Origin: Flavobacterium daejeonense DSM 17708
Lineage (GTDB): Bacteria > Bacteroidota > Bacteroidia > Flavobacteriales > Flavobacteriaceae
Direction: 5' to 3'
DNA length: 64,000 bases
NCBI RefSeq assembly: GCF_000425425.1
Contig: NZ_AUDK01000004.1
Location: 186,001 to 250,000, forward strand
The translations under genes were made by a program, and so were the position numbers. Positions 53,879 to 62,614 of the stretch are shown piece after piece; position 1 is the stretch's first letter, and each line of letters starts with the position of its first letter. The notes under the pieces were generated by a model, which did no database searches, was not told the DNA's origin, and saw only the letters and a program-made list of their open reading frames with translations.

Positions 53879-53910
53879 CAAATATAAGGACTTTATTTTA
53901 AGTTTTCCAA
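53879..53910 (-). promoter_or_regulatory. Promoter of the tRNA cluster
   Basis: On the minus strand TATATTTG (53886 to 53879) fits TAnnTTTG, with TTG at 53910-53908 and a 21-bp spacer, matching the Bacteroidota -33/-7 arrangement. Predicted start is about 53872, 19 nt before the first tRNA. Confidence 0.7.
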
Positions 53911-53980
53911 GCATTTTTATTATAAATTTGTCTTTTTTTAATAATAAATTTTAACACTCTAATTTATAGGGTTTTATTCT

Positions 53981-54499
53981 ATGAAGAAAATTATACTGTT
54001 AGGTTACATGGGTTGTGGTAAGTCAACCATCGCTAAAGAATTGTCAAAAAAAATAGCTGTCCCGTTCATCGATTTAGATGAATTTATTGAAAAAAAGGTC
54101 AAAATGGACATTAAAACTATTTTTGCCGAGAAGGGAGAAATTCATTTTAGAAAGCTAGAACACGAATGTTTTGTCGAATTATTAAATTTAACAGAGCCCG
54201 TTATTATAGGATTAGGAGGAGGAACTCCATGTTATGCCAATAATCATGAGTTGTTAAAGCGAGAAGATGTATTGTCGGTTTATTTAAAAGCCTCTATCAA
54301 TACTTTAGTAAGCCGTTTGTCTTTAAACAAGAGCAACAGACCCCTTATCGCCAACAAAAATGATGCGGAGATGAAAGAGTTTATTGCTACTCATTTATTT
54401 GAAAGAAGTTATTATTACAATCAGGCACAATATATTGTTGCTGTAGATGAGCAAACTATTGAGCAGACCGTAGGGGAAATTTTGGCAATTTTAGCTTAA
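53981..54499 (+). CDS. aroK: Shikimate kinase
   Basis: This 172-residue cytoplasmic kinase starts MKKIILLGYMGCGKST, a Walker A motif at residues 8-16, followed by FIDLDEFIEKK (shikimate-binding Asp), IFAEKGEIHFRKLE and GLGGGTPC (the GGG motif), and a lid arginine in KSNRPLI. It phosphorylates shikimate in the aromatic amino-acid pathway. Its 3' end overlaps that of the convergent phosphoribosyltransferase gene by 9 bp. Confidence 0.95.
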   Translation: MKKIILLGYMGCGKSTIAKELSKKIAVPFIDLDEFIEKKVKMDIKTIFAEKGEIHFRKLEHECFVELLNLTEPVIIGLGGGTPCYANNHELLKREDVLSVYLKASINTLVSRLSLNKSNRPLIANKNDAEMKEFIATHLFERSYYYNQAQYIVAVDEQTIEQTVGEILAILA

Positions 54500-54988
54500 C
54501 CAGGCGCAGCTGTTATTTTGGTCAAATTCTACCTGTACATGTTCTAATAAGGAAGTAGAAAGGGAAATACCTTTAAAATCGGCTTTTACAGGGTATTTTT
54601 TATGATTACGGTCTACTAATACCGCAGTTTTGAATTTTTTTAAAGGCACATCCAGGAAATGTTTTACTGCATAAATTAAGGTTGTGCCTGAATTCAAAAC
54701 GTCATCAATAAGAATAAGTCCTTTGTTGGCATATTCCTGAGCTGGAACAGAAGTTTGAATAGGCTGTTGCGGATGTTGTTTGTCAATATAAACTTCGCAT
54801 AATAACACTTTGAGGTCGGAAATGGATTGAAGTTCCTGAGCAATTTTTTCGGCAAATACATAACCGTTTTTTGCAATACCGGCCAAAACTACTACTTCTT
54901 CTTCAATAAAGGTTTCGTAAATTTGGTATGCAATTCTTTTGGTTTTGTGTTTAATTTCCTGATGACTAAGAATGATATTTTTGCTCAT
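54491..54988 (-). CDS. PyrR-like phosphoribosyltransferase
   Basis: This 165-residue type I phosphoribosyltransferase has the PRPP-binding motif LILIDDVLNSGTTL (residues about 89-102) and an N-terminal block AYQIYETFIEEEVVVLAGIAKNGYVFA. It resembles the bacterial PyrR/uracil phosphoribosyltransferase-like group, but purine salvage (hypoxanthine) is an alternative. It is convergent with shikimate kinase, with a 9-bp overlap of the stop regions. Confidence 0.85.
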   Translation of the reverse strand: MSKNIILSHQEIKHKTKRIAYQIYETFIEEEVVVLAGIAKNGYVFAEKIAQELQSISDLKVLLCEVYIDKQHPQQPIQTSVPAQEYANKGLILIDDVLNSGTTLIYAVKHFLDVPLKKFKTAVLVDRNHKKYPVKADFKGISLSTSLLEHVQVEFDQNNSCAWLS

Positions 54989-55019
54989 GATTTGTTTTTT
55001 TGCTAATATAATTAAATTT

Positions 55020-55165
55020 GAATTCCAATATAAAAAAATCCAAATCCTAATAAGAAAATCCCAAATTCCAATTTGGAAACAGGTTTATAATTTTGATTTC
55101 TAAAACTTCAGGATTGGAATTTGTGATTTGTGATTTGGAATTTTACACTGAAGTTTTGGAATTTA
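55020..55165. repeat. AT-rich intergenic stretch with AATTTGG/CCAAATT-type repeats
   Basis: The 179-bp gap between two minus-strand genes contains imperfect copies of CCAAAT(C/T)C and GATTTGTGATTTGGAATTT-like sequence and a 16-bp palindrome-like CCAAATTCCAATTTGG at 55061-55076. Such repeats are common between flavobacterial genes. I see no gene here. Confidence 0.45.
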
Positions 55166-55167
55166 AC

Positions 55168-55557
55168 TCAATCCTCATCATCTTCGGGATAATTCTCGTT
55201 TCCGTAATCATCAATATCTCTACGGTCTTTTTTAGTGGGACGACCGGTTCCGGCTTTACGATAATGTTCTTTGGATAATTTTAGTAATTCCAGATGTTGA
55301 TAAACTTCGGGCGGCGTATCATTTCTTCTGTAAATATCGACCAATTTGGCTCCCACACGATTATCGGGGATGTCTAATACGGTAATGGTTTGGGTAATTT
55401 GATCTTTTCTAAAAGTAATTATATCGGTAGGGAAAACTTCTTTAGAAGGTTTAGCAACCACGCCGTTTACGGTGATATGATTCTTTTTACAGGCCTCGGT
55501 AACCATATTTCGGGTCTTGTAGTATCTTACACACCATAAATATTTATCTATTCGCAT
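55168..55557 (-). CDS. S4-domain RNA-binding protein, HslR/Hsp15-like
   Basis: This 129-residue protein begins MRIDKYLWCVRYYKTRNMVTEA, the S4 RNA-binding motif, followed by ITVNGVVAKPSKEV. The charged C-terminal tail (GRPTKKDRRDIDDYGNENYPEDDED) is as in Hsp15-like proteins, which in E. coli recycle stalled 50S subunits carrying nascent chains. The ribosomal role is known for the family and inferred here. Confidence 0.9.
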   Translation of the reverse strand: MRIDKYLWCVRYYKTRNMVTEACKKNHITVNGVVAKPSKEVFPTDIITFRKDQITQTITVLDIPDNRVGAKLVDIYRRNDTPPEVYQHLELLKLSKEHYRKAGTGRPTKKDRRDIDDYGNENYPEDDED

Positions 55558-55636
55558 AAAAAGTTATAAAATCAAAGTTAAATAGTTTACAAAAATAAAT
55601 CAATATTGTATCTTGCGCACTTAAAATTCAGCTATA

Positions 55637-56677
55637 ATGAACAAATTTAAGTATTATTTTATTTTAATAATTACAAGCCTCGCGTTATTTTCGTGTTCGA
55701 AAGACGATAACAATTCTATTGAAGTAGTACCTCCTAAAGATTATGCAGAACAATATGTAATTGAGAAAGCCACTATTGAGGAATATCTGGAGACTTATAC
55801 TTTTGTGCATACCAATGCTCCTGGACAACCAGAAGACCAAGATATAGTTTTTACTAAAATTACAGATCCTGTTAATCAAAGATCTATAAAGTCATATTTG
55901 AATAGTAATACTTTTCCAAAACTTTTGAGTCGTGATGTAAAAGATGACGGAATTACGTATAAATTATATTATTTAGTTTTGAGAGAAGGTGTTGGTGAAA
56001 AACCTTGTAATGTAGATGAAGTTTTTACTTCCTATAATGGTAAATACTTGAAAGAAGTGGATTCTAATGGAGTCACTAGTATTACTTCTACACTATTTGA
56101 AGAAGTATTGTATCCACGAGGATTTATGGGATTATTTGAACTGATAAGGGGATGGAAAGAAATTTTTCCGCAGTTTAAAACAGGAACATATGTATCTAAT
56201 TCTGACGGTACTATTTCTTATAATGATTTTGGTGCGGGTGTAATGTTTATTCCTTCGGGACTAGGGTATTATAATGCCGAACAAGGAAGAATTCCATCCT
56301 ATTCACCTTTAGTTTTTAGTTTTAAATTGTATGAAATAAAAAGAAGTGATATAGATGGTTTCATACGATTTGGAAATGGAGCTAATGATTATACTGTAAA
56401 TCCAGATAAAATTTTATCTTATCAAGAAGATATAGATGGTGATGGTTATATGTGGACAAAACAGGAGTTGCCAGAGGGTGCAATTAATCCGGACGATTCT
56501 GATGGAGATGGAGTTCCTGATTTTTTAGATGTTGATGATGATAACGATGGTTATGTAACTAAATTTGAAATAACGGTTAATGGTGTTGTGACTCCTTTTG
56601 CTTCAATTCCTGATTGTGGTGGAAATACAACTAATGAAGCAAGAATTAAAAAGCATTTAGATAAAAATTGTCACTAG
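55637..56677 (+). CDS. FKBP-like lipoprotein with Ca-binding repeats
   Basis: This 346-residue lipoprotein (lipobox ending FSCSKDDNN; the SKDD after Cys resembles a flavobacterial surface-export signal) has a mid-region (about 105-240) that reads like a divergent FKBP-type peptidyl-prolyl isomerase (LFELIRGWKEIFPQFKTG). Near the C-terminus (about 270-310) DxDxDG repeats (DIDGDGY, DSDGDGVPDFLDVDDDNDG) form thrombospondin type 3-like Ca-binding loops. FKBP active-site aromatics are not clearly conserved, so isomerase activity is doubtful. Confidence 0.65.
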   Translation: MNKFKYYFILIITSLALFSCSKDDNNSIEVVPPKDYAEQYVIEKATIEEYLETYTFVHTNAPGQPEDQDIVFTKITDPVNQRSIKSYLNSNTFPKLLSRDVKDDGITYKLYYLVLREGVGEKPCNVDEVFTSYNGKYLKEVDSNGVTSITSTLFEEVLYPRGFMGLFELIRGWKEIFPQFKTGTYVSNSDGTISYNDFGAGVMFIPSGLGYYNAEQGRIPSYSPLVFSFKLYEIKRSDIDGFIRFGNGANDYTVNPDKILSYQEDIDGDGYMWTKQELPEGAINPDDSDGDGVPDFLDVDDDNDGYVTKFEITVNGVVTPFASIPDCGGNTTNEARIKKHLDKNCH

Positions 56678-56699
56678 ATTTTCATTTTGAGATAATAAA

Positions 56700-56737
56700 A
56701 AAATCCTGTCCTGAGATTCATCAAGACGGGATTTTTT
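56700..56737. terminator. Bidirectional terminator
   Basis: An 11-bp stem with one G-U pair (56700-56710 with 56725-56735) is followed by Ts on the plus strand and preceded by As, which give Ts on the minus strand. It separates the convergent lipoprotein and carboxylesterase genes. Confidence 0.88.
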
Positions 56738-56766
56738 GTGTAATTAATTTGGGAAAAAATTAATTT

Positions 56767-57414
56767 TTAGTTTTGTGTAAGCCAATTTCTGAAATCATAA
56801 AATTCCTGAGGTGAAACACCGTGACCGATAGGGTATTCGTGATATACAACGTCAATTCCTAAATTACTCAAAAACGATTTTGTTTTTCTGGCCCATTCTA
56901 CCGGAATCACCTGATCGACTGTTCCATGAGCAGCGAAAATTTTTAAATTGGAGAAATCATTGTTTTTATAATTTTCTTCAAATATAGGTTCGCTAATATA
57001 ACCGCTTAACGCAATTACTTTTTGCACTTTATCTGGATGTGATAAGGCGATGGAATGACTTAAAATCGCACCCTGGCTAAAACCTAAAAGACTTACTTTC
57101 TTTTCATCAATAGGATAATTAGCAACCAATTCTTCGATAAATTGAGCAATCAAATCACGGGATAATTTTGCCTGTTCGTGATCAGAAAATTTATTTTCAT
57201 TGGCATCAAAATTAATCGCATACCAGGCATAACTTCCATATTGTAAGTCATAAGGAGCACGTGCAGAAATTACATAATATTCTTCGGGTAATTCAGAAGC
57301 AAAAGAAAACAAATCGGCTTCATTGCTGCCGTAACCGTGTAATAATAATAGAAGCGGATTTGTGTCTAATTTTATTTTGGGTTCTCTGATGAGGTATTCT
57401 AAGGATAAATTCAT
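56767..57414 (-). CDS. Alpha/beta hydrolase, carboxylesterase/phospholipase family
   Basis: This 215-residue cytoplasmic hydrolase has an oxyanion-hole segment LLLLHGYGSNEADL, a nucleophile elbow GFSQGAILS, a catalytic Asp in AAHGTVDQVIP and His in PIGHGVSP. This pattern is that of the Abhydrolase_2 carboxylesterases. The substrate is unknown. It is followed in the same direction on the minus strand by no close partner; the small membrane-protein gene lies 7 bp upstream. Confidence 0.9.
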   Translation of the reverse strand: MNLSLEYLIREPKIKLDTNPLLLLLHGYGSNEADLFSFASELPEEYYVISARAPYDLQYGSYAWYAINFDANENKFSDHEQAKLSRDLIAQFIEELVANYPIDEKKVSLLGFSQGAILSHSIALSHPDKVQKVIALSGYISEPIFEENYKNNDFSNLKIFAAHGTVDQVIPVEWARKTKSFLSNLGIDVVYHEYPIGHGVSPQEFYDFRNWLTQN

Positions 57415-57421
57415 TTTGGAA

Positions 57422-57742
57422 TTAGATGTTTTTGAATATTTTTTGGAATTGTTCGCCTAAAATAGGAATCGCTTTCATTTGTCCTTGCAAAGCTCCCAGA
57501 AATCCGTAAATCCAAAGAATAAAATAAAAGATATAAAAGGCAGAAGAAATGGTCCAGCTGTCAAAATAACCAATAAAATACCCAATTAAAAAAAAGGATA
57601 AAAAGATACCCAACGCCTGACGAATATGGAAAGAGGCAAAAGGATCTTTTTTGTCATTATTCATAAACAGCGCAATTACAGCTCCAATAATCGTGAAATA
57701 GCTTATGATGGCTATGTTTTTACTTTCTTTATCTAAAGTCAT
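57422..57742 (-). CDS. Small four-helix membrane protein (DUF4870/Tic20-like)
   Basis: This 106-residue protein has about three to four hydrophobic segments and the conserved motif DPFASFHIRQALGIFLSFF near residues 32-50, typical of small DUF4870/import-component-like membrane proteins. Its function is unknown. It is cotranscribed with the dihydroorotase-like gene (7 bp upstream) and the carboxylesterase gene. Confidence 0.75.
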   Translation of the reverse strand: MTLDKESKNIAIISYFTIIGAVIALFMNNDKKDPFASFHIRQALGIFLSFFLIGYFIGYFDSWTISSAFYIFYFILWIYGFLGALQGQMKAIPILGEQFQKIFKNI

Positions 57743-57749
57743 TGTATTT

Positions 57750-59006
57750 TTATTTGCTTAAAATTATTTTTCCCTGATTTACAATTCCGTAGGCTTTTCC
57801 TTTTAATTCCTGACCTAAAAAAGCAGAGTTTTTAGATTTGGACAAAATGGCTTCTTTGGTAAAAATGCTTGTTCCTTCCGGATTAAATAAACTCAGATTG
57901 GCTTTTTTGCCTTCTTTTATCGGATGATTTTCGATGCCAAAAATAGTTTTTGCCGCTGTTAATTTTTCGATTACTTTTTCTAAAGGCAACACTTTTGTCA
58001 AAGTTCCAAAAGCAGTTTCCAGACCAATAGTTCCGTTTTTAGCCAAATCAAATTCCATTTTTTTGTGTTCAATGTCTATCGGATTATGGTCGGAAGTAAT
58101 AATGTCGATGGTGTTGTCCAGTACTCCGGCTAATAAAGCCTGACGGTCTGCTTCCGTTCGTAATGGCGGAGCTACTTTGTAACGGGTATCAAAACTGTCT
58201 AATTTTTCGTCCGTCATTGTTAAATGATGTACGCTCACGCTGCAACTTACATTTAAACCTTTGGCTTTGGCTTCTTTGATTAAAGCAACCGATTTTGCTG
58301 TAGAAATCGTAGGAATATGCATTTTTCCACCGGTGTATTCAAGTAAGAATAAATTACGGGCTACCTGCAATTCTTCAGCTAAATTTGGAATTCCTTTGAG
58401 TCCTAAACGGGTAGAAACAACGCCTTCATTAACCACTCCGTTTCCTTTGATGTTGGCGTCCTGAGCATAAGCAATTACCACGCTGTCAAAATCCTGTGTG
58501 TATTGTAAGGCAATTTTAAGCAAATTGGCATTGTCTAAACTTTTATTATAATCCCCAAAAGCAATGGCGCCTGATTGTTTCATGTCGTACATCTCTGCCA
58601 TGTCTTTTCCTTCGGAATTTTTGGTCAAAGCTCCAATAGGAAAAAGTTCTGTTGCCTGTCCGAAAGCTTTGTTTTTAACAAAATTGATTTGCGATTGATT
58701 GTCAATTACCGGAAAAGAATTCGGTTGCAAAGCAATGGCTGTAAAACCACTTTGGGCAGCAACGTTTAATCCGTTGGCGATGGTTTCGCGGTCTTCAAAA
58801 CCGGGTTCTCCCAATGAAACACTGCTGTCAAACCAGCCTTGGGAAACATGAAGATTATTCAGTTTTAGTTCTTCGGCATGATCTGGATTGGGTAAATTAC
58901 TCCCCATTTTTTCAATTAAACCATTTACTATTAAAATATCTGCCGTTTGCTGATGAAAAGGGCTTTGCGGATCGATAATTTTTGCGTTTCGGATAATGAT
59001 TGTCAT
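57750..59006 (-). CDS. Dihydroorotase-like amidohydrolase lacking the HxH motif
   Basis: I place the start at ATG 59006 (MTIIIRNAKIIDPQSPFHQ), giving 418 residues; an upstream ATG at 59084 would overlap the next gene by 73 bp. The fold is dihydroorotase-like (LGEPGFEDRETIANG, SCSVSVHHLTMTD, ITSDHNPID). The metal-binding HxH of active enzymes (DxHVHLREPG) is replaced by DSSVSLGEPG, with Ser62 and Ser64 in place of both histidines, and the Arg is Gly. It may be a non-catalytic paralogue associated with pyrimidine synthesis (for example with aspartate carbamoyltransferase), but a different metal arrangement is possible. Confidence 0.85.
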   Translation of the reverse strand: MTIIIRNAKIIDPQSPFHQQTADILIVNGLIEKMGSNLPNPDHAEELKLNNLHVSQGWFDSSVSLGEPGFEDRETIANGLNVAAQSGFTAIALQPNSFPVIDNQSQINFVKNKAFGQATELFPIGALTKNSEGKDMAEMYDMKQSGAIAFGDYNKSLDNANLLKIALQYTQDFDSVVIAYAQDANIKGNGVVNEGVVSTRLGLKGIPNLAEELQVARNLFLLEYTGGKMHIPTISTAKSVALIKEAKAKGLNVSCSVSVHHLTMTDEKLDSFDTRYKVAPPLRTEADRQALLAGVLDNTIDIITSDHNPIDIEHKKMEFDLAKNGTIGLETAFGTLTKVLPLEKVIEKLTAAKTIFGIENHPIKEGKKANLSLFNPEGTSIFTKEAILSKSKNSAFLGQELKGKAYGIVNQGKIILSK

Positions 59007-59011
59007 ATTTT

Positions 59012-60940
59012 TTATTTCAGGAATTTTATAATCGCCATTTCGCATATCAGGAAGAGCAGTGCAAAGATAACAAACCATTTCCAAAGTTGCTTATCCATTC
59101 GGTCGCTTTGTAGGCGGTGAAAAATACTTTCTGCCGAATCGGTTGTTGGGTAATTGGATAGGATTTGGGTATTGGTTTGCTGAAGATTGCTTTCGCTTCG
59201 GTTGTAATTAAAACTGATATTTTCAACCCATTGTTTTTGATTGTAAATTTCAAAATTTCCGGCTTGCTGTGGCAGGTCGTTAAAAGTGAGTTTTACTTTT
59301 GTATTCCTCATTTGTTGGGTTGGGATAAATTGTTCGTGTTCATTTTTGATTTCCAAAATACCGTCTTTGGAAAGAGAAGTTTCAACAATAAATGCATTAG
59401 AATTGCCAATTGTTAGCGCGTTTACGCCGTTATTTTGGTTAAAAAGTGCCATTTTGTAAAAAACAGGAACAATTAAAGGTGATTGTTGAAAATTAGAATT
59501 TTCGGTATTTAAAGCTGCCGAAAAAACATAAACGGTTCCGGAAGTATTTTGGATTGCCGATAAAAACGGACTTTGATCTTCGTACAATAAAGCGGCCGAC
59601 TGTTTGTTTGAAATTCCAAACGAACTTTTAGTCATTGGATATTGAAAATTACTGATTTTGTTTTCAAAAACGCCTGAAAACAAGGGATGATCAAAGTTTA
59701 TTTTGGTGATTAGTTTTGAGTTGGTTTCGATAGATTTAAATTGGAAATTGCCAAAAGCGCTCATAAAAGAAGTTAGCGCCGTGGCGGAACTTTTGACAGA
59801 CGGAATAAGAATCAGATTGCCGCCTTTTTGAACAAAATCCTTCAGCGTAATTTGCAAAGCCTGCGGAATTTCTTCCAATTCATTGAGTACAATCGCGTCT
59901 TGTTTTTCGAGTGTATTATAGTCTAAAGTGCTTAACTCACTGTTACTGTAATTAAATTCGTCCGGCGTATAAATGCGTTGTAAAAAGTTGCTTTTGGCAT
60001 TTTTGCCAATGCTGATTAGCTTTGTTTTTTTGGTGTTGGCAATGCTAAAATAATAATTGTTGTCGTAAGTCAGGCTGTTGTCGGAAATGGAAACATAACC
60101 CTGAAAAGCCTGTTTGGCAATATTAAAATGTAATGATTTTTTGGAACTGTTTAAATTAGCAACCGTTTTTGCGATTAACTTTTTCTGGTTATAAATTGCT
60201 ACAGGAACCGATTTGATTTCGTTGCCAAAACGGGACAAATTGACTTCAATATCATAAAAATCATTCGTGGTTTCAGCAATAAAAACGCTGTCAATGCTCA
60301 GGTTGTTTTTTTGTTCCGATTCCGGAATTACAAAGTAACAAAGGTCATTTTTAGAAATGCTTTTGAGTTGTTTTTCATTCATTCCTACAGCATCGCTAAT
60401 CACAATAATGTCTTTTTTAGCATTTGTAGGATGAGCATTGATTCGGACTAAAATGGCGTTTAACTCAAAGGGAATCGCACTGTATTTTAGATTTTGAAGC
60501 GTACTTCTAATCGATTTAATATCGGTGTTCCAATAGCTTTCGGTATTGGTTAGTAAGGAGAATTTTTTGTTTTCCGGCGTAGTTTCCAGCAGTTCCTGAA
60601 TGGCTCTTTTTAATAATTCGCCTTTTTTGCCTTTGGCCTGCATACTAAAAGAGTTGTCCAGAATAATGTAGGTTTCATTCGAACGGTTTTGGCTGTCTTT
60701 TGCATCAAAAAAAGGTTGGGTAAAAGCCAAAATCAGGCAGAAAAAAAGCAATAATCGGCAGGCGAGTAACAACCATTTTTTGAGTTGGGAACTTTTTCGG
60801 GTTTGAATAGAAATCGATTTTAAGAAACGAACATTGGTAAAATATTCTTTTTTAAATTTTCGAAACTGAAACAAATGAACCAAAATAGGTATCAGCAATA
60901 AAAAAAGAAAGTATAGAATTTCCGGATGTTTAAAATGCAT
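59012..60940 (-). CDS. BatA-type membrane protein with VWA domain
   Basis: The start at ATG 60940 (MHFKHPEILYFLFLLLIPIL) gives 642 residues and fits the family; the longer frame from 61003 adds an unlikely N-terminus. Aerotolerance-regulator N-terminal region: helix 1 (about 8-23), then FRKFKKEYFTNVRFLKSI and a second helix (about 56-77). A VWA-like domain follows with a MIDAS-type DNSFSMQ motif (about 91-97), and a C-terminal helix ends the protein near 620-640. Function is unknown; related Bat proteins are involved in stress tolerance. It lies 5 bp upstream of the dihydroorotase-like gene. Confidence 0.8.
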   Translation of the reverse strand: MHFKHPEILYFLFLLLIPILVHLFQFRKFKKEYFTNVRFLKSISIQTRKSSQLKKWLLLACRLLLFFCLILAFTQPFFDAKDSQNRSNETYIILDNSFSMQAKGKKGELLKRAIQELLETTPENKKFSLLTNTESYWNTDIKSIRSTLQNLKYSAIPFELNAILVRINAHPTNAKKDIIVISDAVGMNEKQLKSISKNDLCYFVIPESEQKNNLSIDSVFIAETTNDFYDIEVNLSRFGNEIKSVPVAIYNQKKLIAKTVANLNSSKKSLHFNIAKQAFQGYVSISDNSLTYDNNYYFSIANTKKTKLISIGKNAKSNFLQRIYTPDEFNYSNSELSTLDYNTLEKQDAIVLNELEEIPQALQITLKDFVQKGGNLILIPSVKSSATALTSFMSAFGNFQFKSIETNSKLITKINFDHPLFSGVFENKISNFQYPMTKSSFGISNKQSAALLYEDQSPFLSAIQNTSGTVYVFSAALNTENSNFQQSPLIVPVFYKMALFNQNNGVNALTIGNSNAFIVETSLSKDGILEIKNEHEQFIPTQQMRNTKVKLTFNDLPQQAGNFEIYNQKQWVENISFNYNRSESNLQQTNTQILSNYPTTDSAESIFHRLQSDRMDKQLWKWFVIFALLFLICEMAIIKFLK

Positions 60941-61114
60941 GGAGTTCAAATGTTTACTGGCTGTTATAAAAATAATAGCAGTGAATTCTTTCCAAAAATA
61001 CAAATTTGTGCCAAAGTTCTAAGCATGTAGACTTGGTATTTTTTCAATCGTAGCAGGAACCGATAGTTGTTAGTATTTTATATGTATTTTAGCGTTCAAC
61101 TAAAAACGATAAAA

Positions 61115-62224
61115 ATGAAGAAAAGCTTTTTAATTGCATTTGCATTATTGTGTTGTGAACAATTTCAGGCGCAGGAAAAGAAATTTAATTTAGTCATTGG
61201 AACTTACACCAAGAGTTGCGAAAGCAAAGGGATTTATGTTTATGATTTTGATGCAGAAACCGGAGTTTCTCAGTTTAAATCTGCAACAGAGAATATTATC
61301 AATCCCAGTTTTGTAACGGTTTCTAAAAAGAATGATTTTGTGTATTCGGTTAATGAAGACGGACCTAAAAGTACCGTTAGCGCTTTTAGCTACGATTCGA
61401 AAAATGCAAAGTTAGATTTTTTGAATAAGCAAAAGATTCAAAATCCGGGACCTTGTTACATTATTAATGATGACAAAAACGTGATAACAGCCAATTATAC
61501 CGGCGGAAGTGTGGCGGTTTTTGGTAAAAATAAAAATGGAAGTCTTACGGAATTAAAGCAGCTTATAGAGCATTCAGGAAAAGGAGTAAATCCTGCCCGT
61601 CAGGAAAAATCGCATGTGCATTCGGTACAATTTTCACCCGATCACAAGCTTGTGTTGGCAACCGATTTGGGAACTGATAAATTGTATGTGTACCAATATG
61701 ATTCAAAAGCAGTAAAGCCTTTAGCTTTAAAAGACAGCATCAGTGTGAAAGCAGGGAGTGGACCAAGGCATTTTGTTTTTAGCAAAAATGGACGTAAGTT
61801 GTATTTGTTACAGGAATTGGATGGAACGCTTTCGGTTTTTGATTATAAAAAAGGAAAAATGCAATTAGTTCAGGAAACTACTGTAGTAGCGGATGGTTTT
61901 ACAAAACCTTTTACAGCTGCCGATATTCATATTTCGCCAGATGAGAAATTTTTATATGCAACCAACAGAAAAGAAGCCAATACGATTAGTTGTTTCAAAA
62001 TTTTAAAAGATGGAAAATTAGCATTGGCTTCCCGAATCAGTACTTTGGGTGACGGTCCTCGTAATTTTGCGATTGACCCAAGCGGTAATTTCTTGTTAGT
62101 TGGACATCAGTATACTAATAATGTGGTTGTTTTTAAACGTAATAAAGAAACAGGAGCATTGACTGATACCGGAAAAAGAATCGAATTGTGTGCTCCGGTT
62201 TGTTTGGTTTTTACGGAGAAGTAA
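61115..62224 (+). CDS. Secreted lactonase-family (7-bladed propeller) protein
   Basis: The start at ATG 61115 gives a clean signal peptide (MKKSFLIAFALLCCEQFQAQ); a longer frame from 61067 does not. The 369-residue protein has propeller repeats of the YbhE/6-phosphogluconolactonase type: LVIGTYTKSCESKGIYVYDFD, NPSFVTVSKKNDFVYSVNE, HVHSVQFSPDHKLVLATDLGTDKLYVYQY, GSGPRHFVFSKNGRKLYLLQELDGTL and GDGPRNFAIDPSGNFLLVGHQ. Because it is secreted, it probably acts on an extracytoplasmic lactone or sugar and not on 6-phosphogluconolactone. It stands alone between convergent/divergent genes. Confidence 0.88.
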   Translation: MKKSFLIAFALLCCEQFQAQEKKFNLVIGTYTKSCESKGIYVYDFDAETGVSQFKSATENIINPSFVTVSKKNDFVYSVNEDGPKSTVSAFSYDSKNAKLDFLNKQKIQNPGPCYIINDDKNVITANYTGGSVAVFGKNKNGSLTELKQLIEHSGKGVNPARQEKSHVHSVQFSPDHKLVLATDLGTDKLYVYQYDSKAVKPLALKDSISVKAGSGPRHFVFSKNGRKLYLLQELDGTLSVFDYKKGKMQLVQETTVVADGFTKPFTAADIHISPDEKFLYATNRKEANTISCFKILKDGKLALASRISTLGDGPRNFAIDPSGNFLLVGHQYTNNVVVFKRNKETGALTDTGKRIELCAPVCLVFTEK

Positions 62225-62276
62225 AACTGATTTCAGGCTGCAGAAAGGAGAAAGCAGGTTTAAGAATTTAAAAGAA

Positions 62277-62326
62277 AAAAAAGTTTTCAGATTATAGGTT
62301 ATTCTTAATCTGAAAACTTTTTTTAT
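62277..62326 (+). terminator. Intrinsic terminator after the lactonase-family gene
   Basis: A long stem of about 18 bp (AGTTTTCAGATTA at 62282-62294 pairs with TAATCTGAAAACT at 62306-62318, extended by A/T pairs) is followed by Ts. The rest of the 390-bp gap (62225-62614) is AT-rich and I see no gene or convincing promoter in it. Confidence 0.9.
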
Positions 62327-62614
62327 TTCTGTAAACTGCAGATTGCTTTCTGAAATCTCAAGACTATTTCTAATTATTTTTTTTGCAGCAGGATATTTTA
62401 TTGGCTACTAAACGAATATAATTCCTAATTATAAGCAATAATAAAATTAGAGTAAGAATTTAGCTTAATTTTATGATATTTTAATAGTGTTTTGATAAAA
62501 AAATATGTATCATCGTATTTGAATTATTTAAAGAAAAATTTTACTGTTAATAGTCTATTTATGAGGCTAACTAGAATTCTAAAATTATAATAATAATTAA
62601 TAAAAAAGATTAAT

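Noticed and set aside
53418-53901. Frames across the tRNA cluster on both strands
   Set aside because: They translate the tRNA genes themselves.
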